Positions 1 to 6,024 of a stretch of DNA of 10,225 nt are shown here, piece by piece. The DNA is taken from the NCBI GenBank assembly GCA_934631985.1, contig CAKTYE010000082.1:1-10225 (forward strand), read 5' to 3'. Numbering within the stretch: position 1 is the stretch's first letter; each line of letters opens with the position of its first letter. Below the pieces are notes generated by a model. That model was not told the origin of the DNA, did not search any database, and saw nothing but the letters and a program-made list of their open reading frames with translations. Made by a program: the position numbers and the translations under genes. Source of the DNA: an uncultured Clostridia bacterium. GTDB taxonomy: Bacteria; Bacillota; Clostridia; Christensenellales; Aristaeellaceae.

Positions 1-2
1 CC

Positions 3-110
3 TATGGCGTGACATGGGAAGAGATGGGAATTTCTTCTTGTGAAGAACTAGAAGAGAATGTTTCACTTGAAATGCTCCCGGACGAATTAGAGGACAACTA
101 CTTTGAGTAA
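3..110 (+). CDS. 3' end of an unidentified protein (partial)
   Basis: The reading frame is open from the window edge and ends at TAA 108-110, giving 35 residues that finish with LPDELEDNYFE. The segment is acidic, with many Glu and Asp and one Cys, and reads like a natural C-terminal tail. I do not recognise the family, and the start lies outside the window. It is on the opposite strand to the gene fragment at 421-1023 and is followed by about 310 bases without a clear gene. The open frame, the codon choice and the clean stop make it more likely than not to be a real gene end, but the length is too short for certainty. Confidence 0.5.
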   Translation, partial: YGVTWEEMGISSCEELEENVSLEMLPDELEDNYFE

Positions 111-137
111 AGGTTAAAGTTTTTCAAAACGCTGGAG

Positions 138-252
138 AAGGCTAGCATGATAAGCGCAGGAACTGCGCGCTGCTGCGAAAGGACACTTTCGCATTTTGCA
201 GGGATTGGGATGTGCCCAACAAGCAGTTTTTGCAATGTGGCTAGCCACTTGC
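138..252 (+). other. Cluster of nested inverted repeats; candidate structured RNA or operator
   Basis: Several self-complementary segments lie head to tail. GGCTAGC (140-146) can pair with GCTAGCC (240-246) to close the block. Inside it are GCGCAG/CTGCGC (154-159 with 163-168, loop GAA), TGCGAAAG/CTTTCGCA (174-181 with 186-193, loop GACA, extended by TGC/GCA at 171-173 and 198-200 across a TTTT bulge), and TTGGG/CCCAA (205-209 with 215-219). At the right edge, GTGGCTAGCCAC (237-248) is itself a 12-base palindrome flanked by GCAA and TTGC, which would compete with the closing stem. I do not recognise a known riboswitch or ribozyme. The strand is unknown; the plus strand is given because the upstream gene reads that way. 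Confidence 0.35.
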
Positions 253-337
253 CCTGCTTGCCGAAGTTATACCATGAAAATTGCTATACCGAAATTTTTA
301 TAAGAACTCATATACTTCAGTGAAGCTTGCATTGAAA

Positions 338-376
338 CACGGTATGTTGGTAAAGAAGCACGGTACTGGTAAGAAG
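338..376. repeat. Degenerate tandem repeat, two units
   Basis: Positions 338-358 and 359-376 are two adjacent copies of a CACGGTA...TGGTAA(A)GAAG unit, of 21 and 18 bases. The second copy lacks three bases. A short plus-strand frame (278-397) reads through both copies as a Lys/His/Gly-rich peptide ending LFPDHT and a stop, but it has no good start or ribosome binding site, so it may be a gene remnant rather than a gene. Confidence 0.5.
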
Positions 377-420
377 CTTTTTCCGGATCATACATAACAG
401 AAGTCATATGAGCATGCAGC

Positions 421-1023
421 TCATGGGGATACCGTTGATAAGATGGGTGATACCAGAACTGGCAGCTTTTTACTATCTATAAGTGTCAATTTATTGGTAC
501 TCATATCAACGGAATAGATTTGTATAGTCCAGTGGAGCGTTTCGGTTTTTTCAAGCGGAGAAGGTAGGCAGCAACCACTATAAAGGATTGCTTTATCTGA
601 TTGAATGCTGTGATCTAGAAAATATTGACCGTAACTGTCAAATTCCTCCAAATATACGTATACGCTTCGCACTTCACGGCCCGTGGCTTGTGCTAATGCC
701 AAAAAAGAACGATCATCCGCTTGCTCCGAAACAAAAATTTCTCCGCAAGCTGGTCGCTCTAAAGTCGCAGCACCAGGAAGAATAAGTACTTGATCGCTGC
801 TCGCAGACGCACAGGTTAATACCCAATCCCCGTCACAGACTAACTGCGTAAAAGAAATTTTAATATCATCCATCTCAACAGTGGATGGTGTGAACTCTGT
901 CTGCGAATGTTCCAATGCTAGAGGCTGGATGGGTAGCTGGTAGAGTTCGATGTAGGGTGTTAAATAGTCAGTGTATGTGCCAGATTCTATTTCTGAATCA
1001 CAGCATAGCGCATGAATTGGGAA
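421..1023 (-). pseudogene. 5'-truncated gene, C-terminal 200 residues of a secreted or membrane-anchored protein
   Basis: The minus-strand frame is open from the IS66 left end (1023) down to TGA at 421-423, giving 200 residues without a convincing start. TTG at 915 would give 164 residues but has no good ribosome binding site, and coding-like sequence continues upstream of it (for example the stretch YLTPYIELYQLPIQP). The fragment has alternating hydrophobic strands (VLTCASASSDQVLILPG, LHWTIQIYSVD) that suggest a beta-rich extracellular domain. By recollection it resembles the C-terminal extracellular part of some clostridial anti-sigma-like membrane proteins, but I cannot name a family with confidence. 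The 5' part, where any signal or membrane segment would lie, was lost where the IS66 element now sits. Probably non-functional. Confidence 0.6.
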
Positions 1024-1041
1024 GTAAGCGTCAAAACTAAC
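1024..1041 (+). repeat. IS66 left terminal inverted repeat
   Basis: GTAAGCGTCAAAACTAAC matches the right end (3699-3716, reverse complement) at 16 of 18 positions, including the first 12. It lies at the point where the minus-strand gene fragment is interrupted. Confidence 0.88.
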
Positions 1042-1091
1042 GTCGACTTGCAGTGAGCCCGGCGGTATGAAACAATACTCCCATATAGTAG

Positions 1092-1124
1092 CGGATAGTA
1101 TATACGAGTCGTGTGTACTATCCG
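1092..1124 (+). promoter_or_regulatory. 15-bp hairpin in the tnpA leader
   Basis: CGGATAGTATATACG (1092-1106) and CGTGTGTACTATCCG (1110-1124) can form a continuous 15-bp stem with a 3-base AGT loop if two G-U pairs are allowed on the plus-strand transcript. It ends 6 bases before the tnpA Shine-Dalgarno sequence (GGGAGG, 1131-1136). No U-tract follows, so it is not a classic terminator. A role in blocking outside transcription or translation into the element, or in mRNA stability, is inference. Confidence 0.6.
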
Positions 1125-1142
1125 AGATACGGGAGGATTTTC

Positions 1143-1475
1143 ATGGGCAGAGAATTACAAACTCTCAACGGGCAGAATAAACTGGCTCTGTGGGCTGAGC
1201 GGATCTCGGAATGCAGGAACAGCGGTCAGAATGTCAAAACCTGGTGCAAGGAGAATGGGGGTTGCGAACAGACCTACTACAAATGGCAGCGCAGGCTGTT
1301 TGAGATCGCTCAGGCACAGCAGAAAGTTTCGTTTGCAGAAGTGACACCGGTGCAGCCAGTCCGTTCCGGCAGTGTGGCTGTGACTGTCCGCATTTTCGGA
1401 GCTGAGGCGGATATTCATTCCGGTGCGGACGCGGCTACCGTGGAAACGATGCTGCGGATTCTGAAATCATGCTGA
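1143..1475 (+). CDS. tnpA: IS66 accessory protein TnpA
   Basis: A 110-residue protein, the first of the three conserved IS66 genes. The ATG at 1143 is chosen because GGGAGG lies 6 bases upstream; a longer frame from GTG 1113 would start inside the leader hairpin. The N-terminal half (WAERISECRNSGQNVKTWC through TYYKWQRRLF) is the helix-turn-helix-like segment typical of this family, with the usual YYKWQ signature. The C-terminal part, including VRIFGAEADIHSGAD, matches the short tail seen in clostridial TnpA proteins. TnpA is required with TnpB for efficient transposition in studied IS66 elements, although its biochemical role is not settled. Its stop overlaps the tnpB start by 7 bases, suggesting translational coupling. 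Apparently intact. Confidence 0.9.
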   Translation: MGRELQTLNGQNKLALWAERISECRNSGQNVKTWCKENGGCEQTYYKWQRRLFEIAQAQQKVSFAEVTPVQPVRSGSVAVTVRIFGAEADIHSGADAATVETMLRILKSC

Positions 1476-1825
1476 GTGACTTCACCGGGGCAGATCGGGT
1501 ATACATTGCCTGCGGCTACACCGACCTGCGGCGGGGCATTGACGGGCTGGCTGCCATAGTTCAGCAGCAATTCAATCTGGATCCATTCACCAACACGCTG
1601 TTCCTGTTCTGTGGCAGGCGGCGGAATCGTATCAAGGCACTATACTGGGAGGGCAATGGATTTGTGCTGCTTTACAAACGGCTGGAGTCCGGCAGCTTTC
1701 AATGGCCCCGAAAAGAAAGTGAAGCCAGCGTGCTCACTCCCCAACAGTACCGCTGGCTCATGGAAGGGCTGAGTGTGGATCAGCCAAAGGCACTGAGGCC
1801 GGTAAAAGGACTGGAAATAGTATGA
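1469..1825 (+). CDS. tnpB: IS66 accessory protein TnpB
   Basis: A 118-residue protein of the IS66 Orf2-like family, which is normally about 115-120 residues, so it appears full length. Hallmarks are VYIACGYTDLRRGIDGLAAI near residues 11-30 and the basic and aromatic stretch GRRRNRIKALYWEGNGFVL followed by YKRLESGSFQWP. This TnpB is unrelated to the RNA-guided TnpB nuclease of IS200/IS605. The ATG at 1469 overlaps the tnpA stop (ATGCTGA), so the two are probably translated together. It ends 52 bases before tnpC. No disruption is seen. Confidence 0.93.
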   Translation: MLSDFTGADRVYIACGYTDLRRGIDGLAAIVQQQFNLDPFTNTLFLFCGRRRNRIKALYWEGNGFVLLYKRLESGSFQWPRKESEASVLTPQQYRWLMEGLSVDQPKALRPVKGLEIV

Positions 1826-1830
1826 GAAAC

Positions 1831-1871
1831 ATCATATTTCACTGTATTTTCCAGGGGAAATATGGTATAAT
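1831..1871 (+). promoter_or_regulatory. Inverted repeat and TATAAT box in the tnpB-tnpC gap
   Basis: ATCATATTTC (1831-1840) can pair with GAAATATGGT (1857-1866) with one wobble, loop 16 bases. It is followed at once by a perfect TATAAT (1866-1871). That box ends 6 bases before the tnpC ATG, so a transcript from it would start at or next to the start codon. No good -35 element is visible 16-18 bases upstream, so promoter activity is uncertain. The only Shine-Dalgarno-like string (AGGGG, 1853-1857) is about 20 bases from the ATG. Confidence 0.35.
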
Positions 1872-1877
1872 GCGTAC

Positions 1878-3491
1878 ATGAAAAGTACGAATGATTTAAA
1901 GACAAGCAACCCGGAAATGGTGACCATTTCCCGGACGGAATATGAGGAAAAGAACGCTCGACTGGCATTTCAGGACGAGCGTATTTCTCGTCTGGAAAGC
2001 CAGATAGAGCTGCTGACGGAAGCGCTGCGCCTTGCCCGGCACAAGCGGTTTGGCGCGTCCTCGGAAAAGACGGACGAATCGGGCATGGAGCAGCTGAGTT
2101 TTCTGTTCAACGAAGCCGAGGTGTTCTCCGCTGCGGAAAAAGAGGAGCCGGAAGTTACCAATGTAGCAGGCCACAAGCGGCACAAGAAGCATACCTACAC
2201 ATTGGATACCATCCCGGAGGGAATCCCCACCAAGCAAGTGGAGCATCGTCTGAAGGATGAGGCTCTGGTCTGTCCTCAATGCGGCGATACCATGACGGAG
2301 ATTGGCAAGGAAGTCGTAAAGACGCTGGAGATCGTCCCTGCCCAGTATATCGTCCGGGAGGATATTTACTACACCTACGCCTGTAAAAGCTGCGGAGAAA
2401 ATGCTGACGCGGGTTGTGAGGCTCCTGTTGTGAAAGCACCCCGGGAGAAGAACATCATCCCCGGCAGTTTCGCCACCCCGGAAGCCATCGCGCACATCAT
2501 GACCCAGAAATTCGTCATGGGCTCACCCTTGTATCGGCAGGAGCGGGAGATGAATCGTCAGGGCATCCAGCTGAGCCGGCAGACCATGTCCAACTGGATT
2601 CTGAGAGCCACGGAGGATTATCTGGCTCCCGTGTATCACCGCCTGCATGAGGAGCTGCTCCGAAGAGAAGTCCTCCATGCAGATGAAACGACCCTGCAGG
2701 TTCTCCACGAGCCGGGAAAGGCGCCGCAGAGCGGCAGCTACATGTGGCTGTATCGTACCAGCGGAGATACGGACAAGCCCATTGTCCTGTATGAGTACCA
2801 GCCGGGACGGGGCGGAAAGCATCCAAAGGAGTTTCTGACAGGCTTCCATGGCTATCTCCATACGGACGGATACGCCGGATACCACAGCCTTCCGGAAGGG
2901 ATAACGTTAGTAGGATGCTGGGCACATCTGCGCCGAAAGTTTGATGAAGCGGTAAAGTCCCTACCCAAGGGGAAAGCCAAGGGCAGTGCCGCGTCTCAGG
3001 GACTCGCCTACTGCAATCTTCTGTTTGAGATTGAGCAGGGATTGGCAGAGAAAACAGCGGAAGAAAGGCATAACGAGCGGCTGAAGCAGTCAAAACCTGT
3101 TTTAGACGCTATGTCGGCATGGGCAAATTCCAGAATGGCGGCACCCAAGTCTGCTCTGGGAAAGGCGTTTACTTATCTGAAAGAGCAGTGGCTCTACCTG
3201 ACGAATTATCTCAAGGATGGCAGGCTGGAACTGAGCAATAATCGGGCAGAGAGAAGTATCAAGCCTTTTGTCATCGACCGGAAGAATTTCCTGCTTGCCA
3301 ATACGCCCAAAGGAGCAAAAGGAAGCGCCATGATGTTCAGTCTGATACAGACCGCCATTGAGAATGGGCTGGATCCGTACCGGTACTTGACATGGCTGCT
3401 GAAAAACGCAAACAACGCGGATTTGACTCAGGCTGAGGAAGTACAAAAACTGCTGCCCTGGAACGTGTTGGAAGAATGCAGAGCAAAGTAG
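1878..3491 (+). CDS. tnpC: IS66 family DDE transposase TnpC
   Basis: A 537-residue transposase that cuts and joins the IS ends. In order: an N-terminal coiled-coil or leucine-zipper stretch (about residues 24-58), a zinc-finger segment with CPQC (Cys132, Cys135) and CKSC (Cys169, Cys172), then the RNase-H-fold DDE core. Likely catalytic residues are Asp269 in HADETT, Asp330 in HTDGYAGY and Glu458 in LSNNRAERSIKP. The conserved CWAHLRRKFDEA (347-358) and the C-terminal segment around ENGLDPYRYLTWLL (495-508) are also present. Length and motifs match complete family members, so it may be active. The ATG at 1878 lacks a well-placed Shine-Dalgarno sequence; ATG 1917 is a possible alternative start. 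Confidence 0.95.
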   Translation: MKSTNDLKTSNPEMVTISRTEYEEKNARLAFQDERISRLESQIELLTEALRLARHKRFGASSEKTDESGMEQLSFLFNEAEVFSAAEKEEPEVTNVAGHKRHKKHTYTLDTIPEGIPTKQVEHRLKDEALVCPQCGDTMTEIGKEVVKTLEIVPAQYIVREDIYYTYACKSCGENADAGCEAPVVKAPREKNIIPGSFATPEAIAHIMTQKFVMGSPLYRQEREMNRQGIQLSRQTMSNWILRATEDYLAPVYHRLHEELLRREVLHADETTLQVLHEPGKAPQSGSYMWLYRTSGDTDKPIVLYEYQPGRGGKHPKEFLTGFHGYLHTDGYAGYHSLPEGITLVGCWAHLRRKFDEAVKSLPKGKAKGSAASQGLAYCNLLFEIEQGLAEKTAEERHNERLKQSKPVLDAMSAWANSRMAAPKSALGKAFTYLKEQWLYLTNYLKDGRLELSNNRAERSIKPFVIDRKNFLLANTPKGAKGSAMMFSLIQTAIENGLDPYRYLTWLLKNANNADLTQAEEVQKLLPWNVLEECRAK

Positions 3492-3527
3492 ATTCAGGCA
3501 CTTTCAAAATACACGAAGGAGCAGAAT

Positions 3528-3725
3528 ATGAAACTGGAACAATCTGATGCAGAGCTTTTTTACCAGTTATGGTTTCCGCTGTTAGATTTTGTGAACAGGA
3601 AGCACCATGTGTGTCCCGAAACAGAGACGATAGGCCAGAGAAAGGGCATTGACGCACGTAACGCCAAGAAAACACTGGGATGCCTCTTGCTATATGCTGC
3701 TAGATTTGACGCTTACGGAATATGA
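3528..3725 (+). CDS. IS66-associated small ORF, shortened, running through the IS right end
   Basis: A 65-residue frame starting at ATG 3528 with AAGGAG (3515-3520) 7 bases upstream. Its first roughly 48 residues (starting MKLEQSDAELFYQLWFPLLDF) resemble, from memory, a small protein of unknown function often encoded after tnpC in clostridial IS66 elements, where it is usually longer, about 120-140 residues. After DARNAKK the similarity seems to stop and the frame reads through the IS terminal repeat, ending 9 bases beyond the IS end. An internal deletion in the right part of the element would explain this. The function is unknown, and the product is probably truncated and dispensable for transposition. 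Confidence 0.6.
   Translation: MKLEQSDAELFYQLWFPLLDFVNRKHHVCPETETIGQRKGIDARNAKKTLGCLLLYAARFDAYGI
3699..3716 (-). repeat. IS66 right terminal inverted repeat
   Basis: The reverse complement reads GTAAGCGTCAAATCTAGC, matching the left end at 16 of 18 positions. It marks the exact point after which the phage nuclease fragment begins. Confidence 0.88.
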
Positions 3726-3921
3726 GCCTGAAAAGGTGATCGGTTTTCTTTCCGGCGTGAAACACGTTTTGGAAGCCACTGAATACCCCAAAGCCCCCTC
3801 GTTTCTGTGTAACTACTGCGAATATGCCGACTATTGCAAGAAAGGACTTGATTACATGTCGTTACCGTCTACCGCCCGCCGTGATTTGAGTGCCGTTACC
3901 AAGCGCGTGATTTGGTTGTAG
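3717..3921 (+). pseudogene. Fragment of phage-type PD-(D/E)XK (RecB/Cas4-like) nuclease C-terminus, leading into a possible AAA ATPase start
   Basis: The frame is open across the IS end and gives about 67 residues after it. The stretch EYEPEKVIGFLSGVKHVLEA followed by SFLCNYCEYADYCKKG is the Cys-containing C-terminal signature of phage RecB/Cas4-like nucleases found beside a recombination-type AAA ATPase. The final part, MSLPSTARRDLSAVTKRVIWL, resembles from memory the beginning of that ATPase, just before its Walker A loop. An in-frame ATG (3856) sits 9 bases after AAAGGA (3841-3846), so it may be the original ATPase start. The sequence breaks at TAG 3919-3921. The catalytic nuclease core is missing, lost at the IS junction. 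Remnant of a prophage, non-functional. Confidence 0.65.
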
Positions 3922-3949
3922 CTCACGCAAGCATCTAGGCGACTCTATA

Positions 3950-6016
3950 TCATTGATCTTCCATCTCCCGCATCTGTAACATACGCAGGAATTGCCTGGC
4001 AAATAATTCGGGTGATAAGCTGCCGTCAAGAAATTGTTCTATCTGAGTAACAACCTCTTTTTCTTGGATCACACCCCACGACACTACTTTCGCCTGGGAC
4101 ATCAGTATCTGCCATGTATGCAGGCTTTCCAGGTCAACAATATAACGTGTAGCGTCGATTTTCTTCAATTCAGTTTGTAGTTCTGTGAGCTGAATCTCCA
4201 GGTCTCGCTGGACGGCTTTCTCCTGAGTCGCTGTGATCTGAGCCTGACAGGTGCTGATCCGTTCCAAACAACTTTCACGGTTCTCTGCGTAGTAGAGCCG
4301 TTCCAGGAGGTTGCTTGCATCCACGTACAATTCGTTTTCGCTTTCTGGGCTCAGGTTGGCCTGATAAGCTTCCAGATAAGCCAATGCTTCCTCGGGATGC
4401 TGGCTGTATGGATTGATAAACAGGAACGACACATGGATGCCTAAACGTCCCTCCGTACCATGATACAAGGGCAGGGGCAGATACTGGCAGTTGCTTTCGC
4501 TCTGTGCAAAATACAAAGGCGTTTGGCTGCTCAACACAAAGGCAGGAGAAGGTCCAGCGATTCGCTTACAGGCTTCCATACGTTGGATTGCATCTCTGGT
4601 CAATGTCAAAAGGCGTGTCAGCTGTTCCAGCTCTATTTCGGCAAAGTCGTCAGCCTGGAGTAGCAGCTGGTACAGGGTTTGCTCCACCATATACCGGGCA
4701 TCCATGCCTTGAAGGAGCACACCGGCGTCCGCTAACTCGTCAGGCCAGGCTGCTGCCTGGACCAGATAATCCTCGTAGGTTTCAGGTAGCGCATAGCCTA
4801 GCTCTTTCGCCCGGGCCAAGGTTTCCAGATCCACCACGAGATTATATCTGGAAGGTTTGGCATATACGGGCAGTGCCAAAAGCTCGCCTTTTTGCTCTAC
4901 TAAGTCGCGCACCGGCAAATGCATCCGTGCCACAGAAGCACGCAGCCCTTCGGTAGAAAGCGGGTATGCGTATCGCTTCGCAAAAATCTGCGTAGCATCC
5001 AGGAATGCACCATCGATAAAATAGATGTCCACCGTGTTATCCTGCTGGATGAGAACTTGAGCCAGCTGCTCCTGCCAGAAAAAATAAGTTTCCCGGACCT
5101 CGCATTGTAGTCCAGCCGCTTTTTGTGCCTTTTGATGCGTGGCCGGATCAGCCACACCGGAAAGCACTACTTTTTCTATTACTTGTACTGAAGGTTCTGT
5201 ATTGGCACGTACTAGTTGGCCTTGATTTAGCAGAAAATATTCGCCATTCGCTACCACTGCATACAAGCTTTCCTGTTGCCAGGTTGCGAAACTGCTTGCG
5301 GGTGTTACTTGCCCTTGCACATCCACGCGATACACCTGGTTGCTATCCCGGAACCATACCTCCCTCTCCTGAGACGCAAGACCGGAAAACGAAGAATGAG
5401 GTGTTTGTCCCATCTCTTGGAGCTTTCCCGCTTCCGTCAGCAAACCATATTCGCAATGTCCTTCGGAGGCATGGCAAAGGTATGCCACACCTCCGGCTCC
5501 AGGCACATACGAGGCAATTTCCTTGATCTCTTGCGCAAGTAAGTCAGCAGTAAGCGTTCCTGAGCCGCGGCAGATCACCAGCAGACGGGGAAGATTGACC
5601 GAAAAGTCAAATACCAGCAGATACAGTGACGCATCCGATACGGCAAAATCCAGCATCTGCAAATCAACTAAATTTATTCCCTCCAAATGTACATCTTTCT
5701 GCCAGCCCGCTTTCCGCTCCCAAGTGTAAGCCGTGGCATCTGAAAGGGATATTCCCACCAACTGGTCACCCAAAGCAGTTAAGAAGAGATCCGGCTGAGG
5801 CACGACTTGCACAGGATATGCCTGGTTCTCCGCAGGCAATAGACGGTAGAGCATATTGCCTGCAATACCATAGAGGTCGCCGTCCAAGGCAGCGACGCTT
5901 CCTTCTTTCAGGCAGATCTCCGTCATTGAGATGTAGTTGTTTTCAGCCTGACTTCCTGCGGCTGCCATGAGCAGGATTACTATCCAAGCCAGCGTTTGCA
6001 TACATTTGCGTTTCAC
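3950..6016 (-). CDS. Secreted protein with possible propeller-like N-terminal half and solute-binding-protein-like C-terminal half
   Basis: A 688-residue protein. The start is GTG at 6016, because AAGTGAGG lies 6 bases upstream and a signal peptide follows directly (KRK, then a hydrophobic core LAWIVILLMAAA, cleavage after GSQA near residue 24). Residues about 30-280 contain repeated short strands such as ALDGDLYGIAGNMLYRL and VWFRDSNQVYRVD, suggestive of a beta-propeller. From about 285 (VVLSGVADP, then NTVDIYFIDGAF, then PVYAKPSRYNLVVDLE and LPETYEDYLVQA) it resembles family-1 extracellular solute-binding proteins. Residues about 570-624 look coiled-coil. There is no lipobox Cys. It lies 8 bases after the preceding gene's stop, with its ribosome binding site over that stop, so the two are coupled. 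Ligand unknown. Confidence 0.75.
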   Translation of the reverse strand: MKRKCMQTLAWIVILLMAAAGSQAENNYISMTEICLKEGSVAALDGDLYGIAGNMLYRLLPAENQAYPVQVVPQPDLFLTALGDQLVGISLSDATAYTWERKAGWQKDVHLEGINLVDLQMLDFAVSDASLYLLVFDFSVNLPRLLVICRGSGTLTADLLAQEIKEIASYVPGAGGVAYLCHASEGHCEYGLLTEAGKLQEMGQTPHSSFSGLASQEREVWFRDSNQVYRVDVQGQVTPASSFATWQQESLYAVVANGEYFLLNQGQLVRANTEPSVQVIEKVVLSGVADPATHQKAQKAAGLQCEVRETYFFWQEQLAQVLIQQDNTVDIYFIDGAFLDATQIFAKRYAYPLSTEGLRASVARMHLPVRDLVEQKGELLALPVYAKPSRYNLVVDLETLARAKELGYALPETYEDYLVQAAAWPDELADAGVLLQGMDARYMVEQTLYQLLLQADDFAEIELEQLTRLLTLTRDAIQRMEACKRIAGPSPAFVLSSQTPLYFAQSESNCQYLPLPLYHGTEGRLGIHVSFLFINPYSQHPEEALAYLEAYQANLSPESENELYVDASNLLERLYYAENRESCLERISTCQAQITATQEKAVQRDLEIQLTELQTELKKIDATRYIVDLESLHTWQILMSQAKVVSWGVIQEKEVVTQIEQFLDGSLSPELFARQFLRMLQMREMEDQ

Positions 6017-6024
6017 AATTAACC

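Larger units (their letters stand above)
1024..3716 (+). mobile_element. IS66-family insertion sequence, 2,693 bp
   Basis: The left end begins GTAAGCGTCAAAACTAAC (1024-1041). The right end, read on the other strand from 3716, begins GTAAGCGTCAAATCTAGC, which matches at 16 of 18 positions; GTAA is the usual IS66 terminus. Inside lie tnpA, tnpB and tnpC in standard order plus a short accessory ORF. IS66 elements normally make 8-bp target duplications, but here the flanks are ATTGGGAA (1016-1023) and GGAATATG (3717-3724), so none is present. The transposition genes look intact. Both flanking genes are broken at the element's exact ends, which fits recombination between copies or an IS-adjacent deletion after insertion. 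Confidence 0.92.

Noticed and set aside
338..376. Tandem repeat considered as the start of a CRISPR array
   Set aside because: Only two degenerate units lie directly next to each other with no spacers, and no cas genes are present.
1469..1825. TnpB considered as an RNA-guided nuclease with a guide RNA near 138-252
   Set aside because: This is the IS66 TnpB (Orf2-like, 118 residues), which is unrelated to the IS200/IS605 TnpB nuclease and lacks RuvC motifs.
1896..2495. A 199-residue minus-strand frame opposite tnpC
   Set aside because: It is antisense to a transposase with all catalytic motifs, so it is a by-product of codon use.
3905..3928. GCGTGA...TCACGC inverted repeat as a terminator between converging genes
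   Set aside because: The stem is only 6 bp with a 12-base loop and no T-tract follows on either strand.
5125..5526. Long plus-strand open frames opposite the 688-residue gene
   Set aside because: They lie entirely antisense to a gene with a good signal peptide, ribosome binding site and domain-like sequence, and they have low-quality starts.
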